64,000 nucleotides of DNA from Pleomorphomonas carboxyditropha (GCF_002770725.1 NZ_NQVN01000002.1:88622-152621), one strand, 5' to 3'. Shown: positions 1 to 10,066, numbered from the stretch's first letter. Notes: a model not told the origin generated them from the sequence alone. Numbers and translations: made by a program.

Positions 1-1
1 C

Positions 2-169
2 AATATCACCATGACGCTCGGCTATCTGTCGATGAACGGCACCTACGCCACCGACCAGGGTGCGCTGATGGCCGGCGCCTTCATCCTGATTGCTCCGGTG
101 ATCGTCCTGTTCCTCGTCCTGCAACGCTTCTTCATCTCCGGCATGACCGCCGGTGCCGTCAAAGGATAG
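2..169 (+). CDS. Carbohydrate ABC transporter permease, MalG type (3' end only)
   Basis: Only the last 55 codons are in the window, and the gene enters from the left edge. The visible residues contain one hydrophobic segment (AGAFILIAPVIVLFLVLQ) followed by RFFISGMTAGAVKG, the usual C-terminal ending of MalG-type permeases (family knowledge). The stop codon lies 3 bases before the ADP-ribosylglycohydrolase gene, so the two are in one operon. It most likely forms one half of the membrane channel of the importer whose ATPase is at 2326-3402 and whose binding protein is at 11300-12616 (inference from position). The partner permease must lie to the left of the window. Confidence 0.85.
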   Translation, partial: NITMTLGYLSMNGTYATDQGALMAGAFILIAPVIVLFLVLQRFFISGMTAGAVKG

Positions 170-172
170 ACC

Positions 173-2323
173 ATGATCGCACCCGCTCCTCAGCCGCCGT
201 CGCCGGGCATTGCCGAACGCACCTATGCCGGCGTGCTCGGCAAGCTGATCGGCGTCTATCTCGGACGGGCCGTCGAGGGCTGGTCATACGAGGCGATCAC
301 CGACACCTTCGGCGAAGTTGCCGACTACGTGAACCATCAGGTCAACTGGCCGCTGATCGTGCCGGACGACGACATCTCCGGCACCTTCCTGTTCTACCGG
401 GCGCTCGAGGACAACGGCTGTCCGGCCGATATCGACGCCGGCGCCATCGGCGACAGCTGGCTGAACTATATCGTCGAGGACAGGACGGTGCTCTGGTGGG
501 GCGGCCTCGGCCGGTCGACCGAGCACACCGCCTACCTGCGGCTGAAAGCCGGCGTCCGGGCGCCCGCCAGCGGCTCGATCGCCCTCAACGGCAAGGGCAT
601 GGCCGAACAGATCGGCGCCGAGATCTTCATCGACACCTGGGCGATGGTCAATCCGGGCGATCCGGAGCGTGCCGCCGCCATGGCGCGCGCCGCCGCCTCG
701 GTCAGTCACGACGGCGTCGCCGTGGAGGCCGCCGTGCTGCTCGCCGCCATGGAGGCGGCGGCCTATGGCGAACGCGATCTCGATCGTCTGCTCGACCTCG
801 GCCTCGCCTATTGCCGCAGCGACGAACTCAGGACGGTGATCGCCGACGTCCGCGGTGTTTGCGCCCGGTCCGGCGACGACTGGCGAGCGGTGCGTGCCTG
901 GCTCGGCGCCCACCATGGCTACGAGCGCTACCCGGGCAACTGCCCGATGGTTCCCAACCATGCGCTGCTGATTGCCTCGCTGCTGCTCGGCGGCGACGAT
1001 TTCCAGAAAGGGCTGAAGATCGCCGTGTCGTCGGGCTGGGATACCGATTGCAACGCTGGCAACCTCGGTGCCCTCAACGGCATCCGTCTCGGACTGGCCG
1101 GCCTGGAGACCGGCCCGGATTTCCGCGGCCCGGTGGCCGATCGCATGTATGTGGTCGGCGCCGATGGCGGCGAATGCCTGACCGACGCGGTGATCGAAAC
1201 CAGGCGGATCCTGCGCACCGCCGCCCGGCTGCGCGGCGAGACCTGCGCCGAGCCGCCGGCCCGCTTCGCCTTCGAGTTCCCCGGATCGGTGCAGGGATTT
1301 GGCCCTTGCCCGCTGCACCGGGGGCGGCAGGCGGTGACGCGGGTCGGCAACCTCGACCGGACGGGCGACGGCAACGGCCTCGAAATCGCCTTCGAAGGAC
1401 TGGCCGCCGGCGTCACCGGTACCGTCTCGGTTCCGACCTTCATCGATCCGAAGCCGCGCGGCGTCTCCGACACCTCCTATTTCGAGGTGGTCGCCAGCCC
1501 GTCGCTCTACGCCACGCAGACGGTGACCGGCGTCGTCCGCAGCTTTGCCGAAACCAACCCGTCGCTGCGCTTCTTCATCCATTATTTCGACGGGACCGAA
1601 CAACTTGCCCGCCTTGACGGGCCGTGGATCGCCGTCGGCAGGGGCGACAATCCGGTGCGCTTCGAGGTGCCGGATACCGGGGGGCGGCCGATCCACCGGC
1701 TCGGCATCGAGCTCGGTGCGCCGCGGCGTCTCGACGGCCGCATCGGCCTCCTGTCGCTCGACTGGAAGGGAGCGCCGGCGAACCTGGTGTTCGGCACCGC
1801 CAGGGAGCTGACGCCGGCACTCACACCGTGGGACACCGCCACCTTCTGGACGCGGCAATTCGTCGCCTCGGCGCGGCACTGGGCGACCGATATCTACAAT
1901 ACCTTCACGCTGTCGCATCCCGGCGACAACGGCGTCATCACCTTTGGCGGCCGCGACTGGACGGATTATGCGATCGCCTCCGAACTGGTGCTGGAGCTGC
2001 ACGAAACGGCGGGCCTCGTCATCCGGGCGCGCGGTCATCGTCGCTACTACGCCGGCGTCGTCCACGCCGGCCGGGCCTCGATCGTCCGCCGGCGGGACGA
2101 CCGGCTCGACGTGCTCGCCTCGGTGCCGTTCGGCTTTGAGCCCAACAGCCGCCAGCGCTTCGAGGTCAGTGCCGAAGGCGACCGGATCGCGCTCGCCATC
2201 GGTGGTGTGCCGCTGCTCTCGGCAACCGACGACGCCTACGCGTCGGGCGGCGCCGGCTTCCTCATCGAGGGCGGTACGGTACCGGCAAACGGCCTCAGCG
2301 TGCGAAGGATCGGAGGAAATTAG
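173..2323 (+). CDS. Long ADP-ribosylglycohydrolase family protein (copy 1)
   Basis: 716 residues with no signal peptide, so cytoplasmic. The N-terminal half (about residues 15-350) is an ADP-ribosylglycohydrolase (DraG/ARH) fold: YAGVLGKLIGVYLGRAVEGW near the start, the metal-binding DDDISG at 65-70, and WDTDCNAGN at about 289-297 supplying the second set of Mg ligands. DraG/ARH enzymes cleave N- or O-glycosidic bonds to ADP-ribose. The C-terminal ~350 residues are beta-rich, with DWTDYAIASEL and AGLVIRARGHRRYYAG resembling a concanavalin/LamG-like sandwich. Classical DraG proteins are about 300 residues, so the protein is more than twice the usual length. It lies between a sugar permease and its ATPase, so the substrate is more likely an imported N-glycoside than a modified protein (inference). 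A full-length paralogue is at 5738-7798. Confidence 0.85.
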   Translation: MIAPAPQPPSPGIAERTYAGVLGKLIGVYLGRAVEGWSYEAITDTFGEVADYVNHQVNWPLIVPDDDISGTFLFYRALEDNGCPADIDAGAIGDSWLNYIVEDRTVLWWGGLGRSTEHTAYLRLKAGVRAPASGSIALNGKGMAEQIGAEIFIDTWAMVNPGDPERAAAMARAAASVSHDGVAVEAAVLLAAMEAAAYGERDLDRLLDLGLAYCRSDELRTVIADVRGVCARSGDDWRAVRAWLGAHHGYERYPGNCPMVPNHALLIASLLLGGDDFQKGLKIAVSSGWDTDCNAGNLGALNGIRLGLAGLETGPDFRGPVADRMYVVGADGGECLTDAVIETRRILRTAARLRGETCAEPPARFAFEFPGSVQGFGPCPLHRGRQAVTRVGNLDRTGDGNGLEIAFEGLAAGVTGTVSVPTFIDPKPRGVSDTSYFEVVASPSLYATQTVTGVVRSFAETNPSLRFFIHYFDGTEQLARLDGPWIAVGRGDNPVRFEVPDTGGRPIHRLGIELGAPRRLDGRIGLLSLDWKGAPANLVFGTARELTPALTPWDTATFWTRQFVASARHWATDIYNTFTLSHPGDNGVITFGGRDWTDYAIASELVLELHETAGLVIRARGHRRYYAGVVHAGRASIVRRRDDRLDVLASVPFGFEPNSRQRFEVSAEGDRIALAIGGVPLLSATDDAYASGGAGFLIEGGTVPANGLSVRRIGGN

Positions 2324-2325
2324 GC

Positions 2326-3399
<1,074 letters not shown>

Positions 3400-3402
<3 letters not shown>

Positions 3403-3448
3403 AGCATCGGACCGAAAAGTGGACTCCGGTTTTCGGAGAATCCGATGC
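3400..3448. repeat. Intergenic palindromic repeat starting at the stop codon
   Basis: An inverted repeat, gcatcgga (3404-3411) with tccgatgc (3441-3448), encloses a second partly palindromic portion (ccgaaaag / ttttcgg). The element opens with TAGAGC, and its TAG is the stop codon of the ATPase gene. It resembles the mosaic palindromic repeats common between genes in Rhizobiales genomes. It may also end transcription or stabilise the mRNA. Related elements with the same opening are at 4583 and 28463. Confidence 0.6.
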
Positions 3449-3583
3449 GATAACAAAGATTGGATCGCCATGCGTCCGTCGGGGCGCACGGCGATCAAGG
3501 GCAAGGGTGCCGATCGCGGCATTGAGGAAAGGCGAGCACATTCCGCCTGAAAAGATCGGCCGCCCGCCGATGAAAGCTGGAAG

Positions 3584-4585
3584 ATGGTCGGGTTCGGGAA
3601 GAAGAAGGCAGCAACCATTCGGGACGTGGCGCGCGAAGCGGGGGTTTCCATCGCCGCGGTGTCCTATGCCCTCAACCGCGGCGGTACCATCGGCGAGGAG
3701 GTGCGGCAGCGCGTCCTCGATGTGGCCGAACGCCTTGGCTATCGGGCCAATCAATCGGCGCGCGCCGTACGCACGGGCCGAAGCATGACGCTCGGTTTGC
3801 TGGTGCCCGATCTCAACAATCCTTATTACCCGGCGCTCGCCCAGTCGTTCGAGCGGGCGGCGCGACGGCAAGGCTACACGGTGATGCTGATCGATACCGC
3901 CGGCGAGACCGCCGAGGAGATCCCCGGCATTCGCAGGCTCGAACAGCACGGGGTCGACGGCATCGTCTGGTGTCAGACGGCGGCGCACGACGCGATGTCG
4001 CCGACCGACTTCTCCATCCCGGTGGTGATCATCGGCACGCCGATCGACGGCGTCGACAACGTCACCACCAAAGACATCGACGGCGGTGCCATCCTCGGCC
4101 GCCATCTCATCGATATGGGACACCGCCGCATCGGCATGCTGACGGCCGGCGCCATCGCCGATAGCAAATACGACCGGCGGAGCGGCTTCGTCGAGGCCAC
4201 GCGGGCGGCCGCCGATATTGTCTGGGAGGAGAAGGTGCCGTTCGCCGTCGACCTGCCGGAGAACGCCCGCGCCGCGCTGGCCCGCCGCGACGTCACGGCG
4301 GTGATGTGCGGCAACGATCTCATCGCCGTCGGCGCGTTGCGCGCCGCCCGGCAGCTCGGCATCGCCGTTCCGGACGAGCTGTCGGTGGTCGGCTTCGACG
4401 ACATCCCTTGGGCGGGCATCGTCGAGCCGCCGCTGACCACCATCCGCCAGCCGGTCGGCGAGATGGCCGAAGCGGCGCTGACGCTGCTGCTCGACCGCTT
4501 CGCAAAGCCCGATCGGCCGGCGCACTACCTCAAGGTCGGCGTCGATCTCGTCGTCAGGGCGAGTGTCGCCCGCCGTATGCCTTAG
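3584..4585 (+). CDS. LacI family transcriptional regulator
   Basis: 333 residues. The N-terminal helix-turn-helix AATIRDVAREAGVSIAAVSYALN (about 8-30) is the LacI DNA-recognition unit. It is followed by a periplasmic-binding-protein-like sensor domain (GLLVPDLNNPYYPALAQSFERA; later VVGFDDIPWAGIVEPPLTTIRQP). LacI proteins bind palindromic operators and respond to a sugar ligand. It is the last gene of the plus-strand group and faces the long minus-strand catabolic operon, so it probably controls both arms of the ADP-ribosylglycohydrolase system (inference). The 181-base gap before it holds a palindromic repeat, so it may have its own promoter. One candidate operator is the AAACGTTT palindrome at 12695-12702. 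Confidence 0.93.
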   Translation: MVGFGKKKAATIRDVAREAGVSIAAVSYALNRGGTIGEEVRQRVLDVAERLGYRANQSARAVRTGRSMTLGLLVPDLNNPYYPALAQSFERAARRQGYTVMLIDTAGETAEEIPGIRRLEQHGVDGIVWCQTAAHDAMSPTDFSIPVVIIGTPIDGVDNVTTKDIDGGAILGRHLIDMGHRRIGMLTAGAIADSKYDRRSGFVEATRAAADIVWEEKVPFAVDLPENARAALARRDVTAVMCGNDLIAVGALRAARQLGIAVPDELSVVGFDDIPWAGIVEPPLTTIRQPVGEMAEAALTLLLDRFAKPDRPAHYLKVGVDLVVRASVARRMP

Positions 4586-4682
4586 AGCGCTGTTCGATCT
4601 GATTGAATCAGATCAGCGCTCCAAGTTTTTGTTCCTTAAGCATCATCTTTTCGATCCTCGTTTCACTCCGGTCGGATGATGC
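4583..4682. repeat. Composite palindromic intergenic repeat between convergent genes
   Basis: Two adjacent palindromes fill the space between the convergent LacI and phosphorylase genes. The first pairs gagcgct (4585-4591) with agcgctc (4615-4621) and has an inner stem gatctgatt/aatcagatc. The second pairs gcatcatc (4640-4647) with gatgatgc (4675-4682). The element opens with TAGAGC, whose TAG is the stop codon of the LacI gene. The form fits rhizobial REP-like mosaic repeats. It may serve as a bidirectional terminator, although no strong T-run follows the first stem. Confidence 0.6.
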
Positions 4683-4714
4683 CCTAGCGGCTTCGGCGAA
4701 TGGCTTGCCGGCGG

Positions 4715-5632
4715 TCAGAGCCCCATCGACGGCAGCCAGTGGCGCTTGCCGGCGGCGGTCCGCTTCTTGTCCATCCGGTCGAGCAGGACGCAGCCCTCGA
4801 GCGCCACCTCGATCGCGCGGGCGTGGCCGGCGCCGTGGCTGAAGGCGGCGTTGGTGATGACGTTGTCGGCCACCGAGCAGATCGAGCCGCCGCGGAAGCC
4901 GAACAGCGCGGCGAGCGTCACCACGGCCGCCGATTCGCGGTCGCCGTTGAGCACACCGGCGCGATTGTAGGTGGCGAGCATCTCGATGTTCCAGGGTTGC
5001 AGATAGCCGCCGACGCCCGGCCGGCCGACGCCGACGAAATCGCTGTCGACCGACAATGTCACGCCGACGTGGTAGTCGGCGCCGAGCGTGTCGGCCGCCT
5101 CGGCCATGGCGGCGACCACCTCATAGTGGCTGGCCGCCGGATAGGCCCGGTCGACATAGGCGCGCGTCATGCCTTCCTCGCGCACCACGCCCGAGGAGAT
5201 GACGATGTCGCCGGGCTTGACGTCGGTGCCGATGCCGCCGGATCCGCCGACGCGCAGATAGGTGTGGGCCGGCGAGAACTCCATGAAGTCATAGAGCAGC
5301 AGCTCGGCCTCCGACGAACCGGAACCGCCGGACACCACGGTGATGCGCGTGCCCCGGTAGCTGCCGGTGATCGAGGTGAACATGCCGGACTGGCCGATGA
5401 CCTCGGCGTCCTCCAGCAGTTCGCCGATATGGCTGGTCGGATCGCCGGCATAGGCGATCAGCGGATCGCGCACCGTCACCAGCACGAAGCCGCCGACCTT
5501 GTCCGGGTCGATGCGGGTCATCGCCGGCCGGCCATCCACCATGAGGCCGCGGTGCGGCACGTTGTTCCAGTAGGGATAGCGGTCATGGATCTGGGAGAGC
5601 GCGGCCCGCCGGGCCACTTCGTCACGGGACAT
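4715..5632 (-). CDS. Nucleoside phosphorylase (PNP/UDP family)
   Basis: 305 residues of the purine-nucleoside/uridine phosphorylase family, which split nucleosides with phosphate into base and (deoxy)ribose-1-phosphate. Visible family features are VTVRDPLIAYAGDPTSHIGELLEDAEV near residue 50, the phosphate/ribose region VVSGGSGSSEAELLLYDF and the glycine-rich LRVGGSGGIGTDVKPGDIVIS. The C-terminal part (NIEMLATYNRAGVLNGDRESAAVVTLAALFG) corresponds to the M-E ribose-binding and base-binding region. It is somewhat longer than E. coli Udp (about 250). It is the last gene of the minus-strand catabolic operon, 105 bases after the second ADP-ribosylglycohydrolase. Base specificity cannot be read from the sequence. 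Confidence 0.85.
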   Translation of the reverse strand: MSRDEVARRAALSQIHDRYPYWNNVPHRGLMVDGRPAMTRIDPDKVGGFVLVTVRDPLIAYAGDPTSHIGELLEDAEVIGQSGMFTSITGSYRGTRITVVSGGSGSSEAELLLYDFMEFSPAHTYLRVGGSGGIGTDVKPGDIVISSGVVREEGMTRAYVDRAYPAASHYEVVAAMAEAADTLGADYHVGVTLSVDSDFVGVGRPGVGGYLQPWNIEMLATYNRAGVLNGDRESAAVVTLAALFGFRGGSICSVADNVITNAAFSHGAGHARAIEVALEGCVLLDRMDKKRTAAGKRHWLPSMGL

Positions 5633-5737
5633 CTCGGTTTCTTTCTAAGGCCTCCGCCCAGTCCGGCAGTCTGCAACTCTTCGGGCCAAACGGATGCGCG
5701 AAAACAAGAAGATAGAGCAAAAGTCGGTTTTGTTGCC

Positions 5738-7798
5738 CTAGCGAATGGCGTGGACCAGAAAGCCGTCGGCAACCACGGTTCCCTTTTCCACGATGAAGCC
5801 GGCGCCGCCGCTGGCGAATGCGGCGTCACGCGCCTCGCCGGCCGGCTTGCCGTCGACTTTCAGCGTCAGGCGGTCGCCGGCGAGGCTGAATTGCAGGTCG
5901 CGCTTGCCCTCGGCGTCGGGATCGATGGCGACGCGCGACAGCACGGTGACCTCGTCGTCGCGGCGCCTGATGATCAGCGCCTCGCGACCTCTCAGCATGG
6001 CGGCATAGTAGCGGCGATGGCCGCGCGCCCGGGCGACCAGGCCGGCGCCGTCGTTGATCGAGAAGTCGAGCGAGCTTGCGACGGAATAGTTGTCCCAGTC
6101 GCGGCTGCCGGTGGTGACGACGCCGTTGCCGTCGGGATGGGAAATGCACAGCGTGTACTTGAAGTCGGGGGCAAAATGCCGGGCTGAGCTGACCCAGGCC
6201 CTGACCCAGAACGGCGTCAGGTTCCAGATCGACTTGATCAGCATGCCTCGGATTTCATAGGCGGCCGGCGCGCCCGACCAGTCGATGCTGCGGACCGTCG
6301 CGACGCCGTCGCAGCGACCGTCGCTGGCGAACTCGACGCCGAGCCGGTAGAGCGGCAGGCCGTTGGTGTCGGGCACCGTCCAGAGCAGATCGCGCTCCTC
6401 GGACCATGGTCCGTCGAGGCGCAGCGTCTCGTCGTCGCGGCCGTAGACGACGGCATAGAGGCGCGCCCGCACACCGGTTGGCCGGTCGATCTCCGCCGTC
6501 ACCGTCTGGCCCGGATAGAGGGTCGGACTTGCCACCATGGCGAAGCTCGACTGGGCGGCGAAGGGCTCGACGAACACCGGCGTCGAGATCGAGCCGCTGA
6601 TGCCGCGCGACAGCCCGTGGAACAGCACCTCGAGCCCCGATCCATCGTTCGTGAGGCGGGCGACCGCCTGCCGTCCGTCATGGCGAGGGCAGGGCGCAAA
6701 TCCCTGCACCGAGCCGGGATAGTCGAAGCCGTATTTCGGCCGGCGCGCCGGTTGCGGCCGGCCGTTGAGCGCGTCGGCCGCCGCGGCGACGGCGCGGGTC
6801 TCCCGCACGGCATCGGTGATGCCGGCCGCGCCGTCCGCCGTGACGACATACATGTAGTCGCCGACCGCGCCGCGCAGGTCCGGCCCGCGATCGATGGCGG
6901 CGAGGCCGAGGCGAATGCCGTTGAGGCAGCCGACGTTGCCGGCGTTGCAATCGGTGTCCCAGCCGGCGGTGGTGGCGATGGTCAGCGAGCGGCCGAAGTC
7001 GTCGCCGGCCATCAGCAGCGCCATCAGCACGACGGCATGATTGGGAACGATGTGGCATGGCCCGTCGTAATGGGCATAGCCGTGATTGGCGGCGATCCAG
7101 GCGCGGACGCGATGCCAGTCGTCGGTCGCCGCGCACTGTTCGCGGATGTCGCCGACCACGCGGAGCAGGTGCCGGTCGGAGACGTAGCGAAGGCCGGCGT
7201 CGAGCAGCCGGTCGACATCCGGCTCCCCGAAGGCCAGCGCCTCCATGGTGCCGAGCAGCACCGCCGCGTCGAGCGCGATGCCGTCGTGGCTGACCGAGGC
7301 GGCGGCCCGCACCATCTGCGCGGCGCGATCGGGGTCGCCGGGCGAGGCCATGGCGAAGGCGTCCATGAAGATCTGCGCGCCGATCTGGGCCGGCATCCAT
7401 GGGCCGTTGAGGTCGTGGCTGCCGGACAGCGGGGCGGGCACCCCGTCCCTGAGGCGCAGGTAGGCGGTGTGTTCGGTCGACCGGCCGAGGCCGCCCCACC
7501 ACAGGATGGTCTTCTCGTCGACGATGTAGTTGAGCCAGGTGCGGCCGACCGCCGCCGGATCGAGCGGCGCCGGATAGCCGTTGTCCTCGAGCGCCCGGAA
7601 GAAGGCGAAGGTTCCGGAAATATCGTCGTCGGGCAGGACGATCGGCAGCTTCATCCGATCGTTGACGAAATAGTCGATCTCGCCGAACGTCTCCATGATG
7701 CGTTCATAGGACCAGCCCTCGACCGGACGGCCGTGATAGACGCCGAGGATCTTGCCGAGGACGCCCGCGTAGATCTTCTCTTCGATTGTCCGTTCCAT
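5738..7798 (-). CDS. Long ADP-ribosylglycohydrolase family protein (copy 2)
   Basis: 686 residues, a full-length paralogue of the protein at 173-2323. It has the same start (YAGVLGKILGVYHGRPVEGW), DDDISG at 57-62, WDTDCNAGNVGCLNGIRLGL, and the same extra C-terminal beta-rich region (DWDNYSVASSLDFS, AGLVARARGHRRYYAAML). There is no signal peptide. Its start is 3 bases after the nucleoside hydrolase stop, so the two are translationally linked. Keeping both metal sites and the extension in both copies argues that each is active, perhaps on different leaving groups (inference). The family relation to DraG/ARH is clear, but the substrate is not. Confidence 0.85.
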   Translation of the reverse strand: MERTIEEKIYAGVLGKILGVYHGRPVEGWSYERIMETFGEIDYFVNDRMKLPIVLPDDDISGTFAFFRALEDNGYPAPLDPAAVGRTWLNYIVDEKTILWWGGLGRSTEHTAYLRLRDGVPAPLSGSHDLNGPWMPAQIGAQIFMDAFAMASPGDPDRAAQMVRAAASVSHDGIALDAAVLLGTMEALAFGEPDVDRLLDAGLRYVSDRHLLRVVGDIREQCAATDDWHRVRAWIAANHGYAHYDGPCHIVPNHAVVLMALLMAGDDFGRSLTIATTAGWDTDCNAGNVGCLNGIRLGLAAIDRGPDLRGAVGDYMYVVTADGAAGITDAVRETRAVAAAADALNGRPQPARRPKYGFDYPGSVQGFAPCPRHDGRQAVARLTNDGSGLEVLFHGLSRGISGSISTPVFVEPFAAQSSFAMVASPTLYPGQTVTAEIDRPTGVRARLYAVVYGRDDETLRLDGPWSEERDLLWTVPDTNGLPLYRLGVEFASDGRCDGVATVRSIDWSGAPAAYEIRGMLIKSIWNLTPFWVRAWVSSARHFAPDFKYTLCISHPDGNGVVTTGSRDWDNYSVASSLDFSINDGAGLVARARGHRRYYAAMLRGREALIIRRRDDEVTVLSRVAIDPDAEGKRDLQFSLAGDRLTLKVDGKPAGEARDAAFASGGAGFIVEKGTVVADGFLVHAIR

Positions 7799-7801
7799 CG
7801 A

Positions 7802-8749
7802 TCACTCCAGGACCCGCTGCATCACCAGTTCGAGGAAGCGGGCGAAATTGGCGCTCGACGCCACCTCGATCTCGGGCAGATGCGCCCAGGCGTGATGGTG
7901 GCGGAAATCGGCCACCGTCTGGCCGAGCGTCAGCTCGCCGCGCGTTTCGACGCCGACCCGCGCCCGCGTCGTGCCGATCAGGCTGGGATCGATCACCGCG
8001 GCGACGGCGAGCGAGTCGATCAGCACGCAGTAGGACTCGAAGCCGCGGCCCTGGACGAAGCGCACCATCTTTTCGACGATGTTGGCTTCCGGACGCGGCG
8101 ACGCCCTGAGCGCCACCAGTTGCGCCTCGGAAAAGTTGATGTCGAAATGGGTGGCGACGTCGATGCCGACGGCGCGGACCGGCACGCCGGATTCGAACAC
8201 CAGCTTTGCCGCTTCGGGATCGACGAAGACGTTCCATTCGCTTTGCGGCGTGTCGCCGGTGGCGTTGGCGAAGGCATAGCGGTTGAGCCCGAAGGAGCCG
8301 GCGATGGAGACCACCTCCCTGATTGCCGGCCCGATCGACGGCTCCTTCATCAGCGCCATGGCAAGATTGGTGAGCGGGCCCAGCGTCACGATCGTCACCT
8401 CGCCGGGATGGCCGCGGACGGTATCGATGATCTGGTCGATGCCGTGCCTTGCGGCCGGCGCCGTCACCGGCTCGGGCAGGTAGATCTCGGCTTGACCGTC
8501 GGCGCCGTGCGAGAACGGATCCTTGGCGAGGGGCCGGGCCAGCGGCTTGCCCATGCCGCGCGCCACCGGTATGTCGGTCCGCTTGAGGAGTTCCAGCGTT
8601 TTCAGCGCGTTGCGCGTGGTGACGTCGATCGGGTAGTTGCCGGCCACCGACGAAATGCCGAGCACGTCCACCTCGGCCGACTTCACGGCGAGAATGATGG
8701 CGAGCGTGTCGTCCATGCCGGGATCGGTGTCGATCAGGATCTTCTTCAC
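7802..8749 (-). CDS. Nucleoside hydrolase (IunH/RihA-like)
   Basis: 315 residues counted from GTG at 8749, which overlaps the stop of the kinase gene as GTGA. A longer frame exists upstream, but VKKILIDTDPGMDDTLAI is the classic N-terminus of the family and supplies the Ca-binding Asp cluster. Further family features are VTLGPLTNLAMAL and NVFVDPEAAKLVFESG in the ribose/Ca pocket. Nucleoside hydrolases cleave the N-glycosidic bond of ribonucleosides to give free ribose and base. With the phosphorylase and the PfkB kinase this gives a plausible route from a ribosylated compound to a sugar phosphate. The exact nucleoside is unknown. Confidence 0.9.
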   Translation of the reverse strand: MKKILIDTDPGMDDTLAIILAVKSAEVDVLGISSVAGNYPIDVTTRNALKTLELLKRTDIPVARGMGKPLARPLAKDPFSHGADGQAEIYLPEPVTAPAARHGIDQIIDTVRGHPGEVTIVTLGPLTNLAMALMKEPSIGPAIREVVSIAGSFGLNRYAFANATGDTPQSEWNVFVDPEAAKLVFESGVPVRAVGIDVATHFDINFSEAQLVALRASPRPEANIVEKMVRFVQGRGFESYCVLIDSLAVAAVIDPSLIGTTRARVGVETRGELTLGQTVADFRHHHAWAHLPEIEVASSANFARFLELVMQRVLE

Positions 8750-9669
8750 GGGGTCTGCTCCAATCGGGACATCAAGGTGGCGGTGAGATCGGCGGCGGCC
8801 TGGCGGACCGGCTCGCTGCCGCTCTCGGGCGGGCCATATTGGGAAATGGCGAGGCGGGCGGCTGCCGTCGCCATGGCGGCGCATTCGACCGGCGATCGCC
8901 CCTCGGCGAGGCCGATCGACGCCGCGCCGCCGAAGGCGTTGCCGCCGCCGGTGACGTCGACGGCGTCACCGGCAAGGCTCGGCACGAAACGCACGGCGTC
9001 GGGCGTCAGCACGTAGCTGCCGCGCGCGCCGGCCCGCAGGAACACCGTACCGGTACCGATGGCCCTCAGGCCGGCGATGAGCGTCGCCTCGTCGCGGCTG
9101 CCGTAGATGAGCGACGCCTCGTCGAGGTTGATCGACAGGGCGGCGACCCGGCGCGCCCGGTCTTCGATCTCGACGCGGTTGGCCGGCGCGCAGGCGTCAA
9201 GAGCGATCTCCCAGAGGGTCACCGGCCGGTGGCGGGCGAGAAGCGGCTCCAGCCCGGACCAGAAGGCGGCATCGAGGTTGCGGAACAGATAGAGCGAGCG
9301 GGCATCGCCGATCACTCTGGCGACGTCGTCGGGGCCTGGTTCGATCGCCCGGAAATGCGCCATGCCGTAGACCGGCATCTCGGTCCGCGTCCGTTCGTCG
9401 ATATAACGCAATATGTTGCGCGGCGCGTGCTCTTCGCTGAGGCGGAGCCCGGCCGCCGACAGGCCGTTGCGTTGCAGCCAGGGGCCGAATGTGTCGGGCA
9501 GATCGCGGCCGGTGCCGGTCACCAGCACGGCGCTGCGGCTGAACAGCGCCGCGCCGGCCAGCGCGTAGAGGCCGGCGCCGCCCGGCACCGAGCGGCGGCT
9601 GGTGCCGTCGGCATAGACGATGTCATCCATCAGGACGGCGCCGACGACGAGATCGGACCGCTCAGCCAT
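8746..9669 (-). CDS. PfkB family carbohydrate kinase with an altered active-site motif
   Basis: 307 residues, the normal PfkB length. The N-terminal signature (SVPGGAGLYALAGAALF, about 28-44) and the C-terminal region DVTGGGNAFGGAASIGLAEG (238-257) are present. PfkB kinases phosphorylate sugars or nucleosides, and the catalytic base is normally the Asp of a GAGD motif. Here it reads GGGN, with Asn at residue 244. This variant occurs in some eukaryotic PfkB relatives (family knowledge), so loss of activity should not be assumed. The gene overlaps YjbQ by 8 bases at its start and the nucleoside hydrolase by 4 bases at its end. Ribose or a fructosamine-like compound are reasonable substrate guesses. 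Confidence 0.85.
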   Translation of the reverse strand: MAERSDLVVGAVLMDDIVYADGTSRRSVPGGAGLYALAGAALFSRSAVLVTGTGRDLPDTFGPWLQRNGLSAAGLRLSEEHAPRNILRYIDERTRTEMPVYGMAHFRAIEPGPDDVARVIGDARSLYLFRNLDAAFWSGLEPLLARHRPVTLWEIALDACAPANRVEIEDRARRVAALSINLDEASLIYGSRDEATLIAGLRAIGTGTVFLRAGARGSYVLTPDAVRFVPSLAGDAVDVTGGGNAFGGAASIGLAEGRSPVECAAMATAAARLAISQYGPPESGSEPVRQAAADLTATLMSRLEQTP

Positions 9670-10066
9670 GACACTTCACGAAGAACTGCCGCTGGCGCGG
9701 CCCGTCGAATTCGTTGAAGAATACGCCCTGGGAGTGGCCGAGCAGCGGCGCGCCCTCGCTGATGATCAGCGTCAGGCTGACGCCGACCAGCACCGACTTG
9801 ACGTGACCGGCGGCGTCCTGCGGCGTGTCGAACTGGTGCTTGAAGTCGATGCGGGTCGGCACCAGGCGGTTGATGTCGTCATGCACATCCTCGAGCCCCT
9901 TGGGATCCCAGAAGGAGGTGATCGACAGGCCGGCGGTGGTATGCGGCACGAACACGACGCAAAGCCCCTCGCGGATGCCCGACGCGCCGACCGCTTCGCG
10001 GATATCGGCGGTGATGTCGAAGGCGCGGTTGCCGTCGGTCGAAAGCTTGTGGTTGGTGAGCGTCAT
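9662..10066 (-). CDS. YjbQ family protein (UPF0047, secondary thiamine-phosphate synthase-like)
   Basis: 134 residues from ATG at 10066, which overlaps the SIS gene stop as ATGA. This start is preferred over the longer frame because the family begins with a short strand such as MTLTNHKLSTDGNRAFDIT. The hallmark sequences VPHTTAGLSI and GHSQGVFFNEFDGPR are present, and the length is typical of YjbQ. E. coli YjbQ has weak thiamine-phosphate synthase activity, but its real role is not settled. Its fixed place in a sugar operon between a SIS protein and a kinase suggests an auxiliary metabolic role (inference). Confidence 0.88.
   Translation of the reverse strand: MTLTNHKLSTDGNRAFDITADIREAVGASGIREGLCVVFVPHTTAGLSITSFWDPKGLEDVHDDINRLVPTRIDFKHQFDTPQDAAGHVKSVLVGVSLTLIISEGAPLLGHSQGVFFNEFDGPRQRQFFVKCHG

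Noticed and set aside
284-2065. A 593-codon minus-strand frame opposite the first ADP-ribosylglycohydrolase gene
   Set aside because: Shadow frame. The plus-strand gene has clear family motifs and the minus-strand translation has none.
6617-9016. A 799-codon open frame on the plus strand opposite the ADP-ribosylglycohydrolase, nucleoside hydrolase and kinase genes
   Set aside because: Antisense shadow of three clear minus-strand genes, with the same low-complexity composition.
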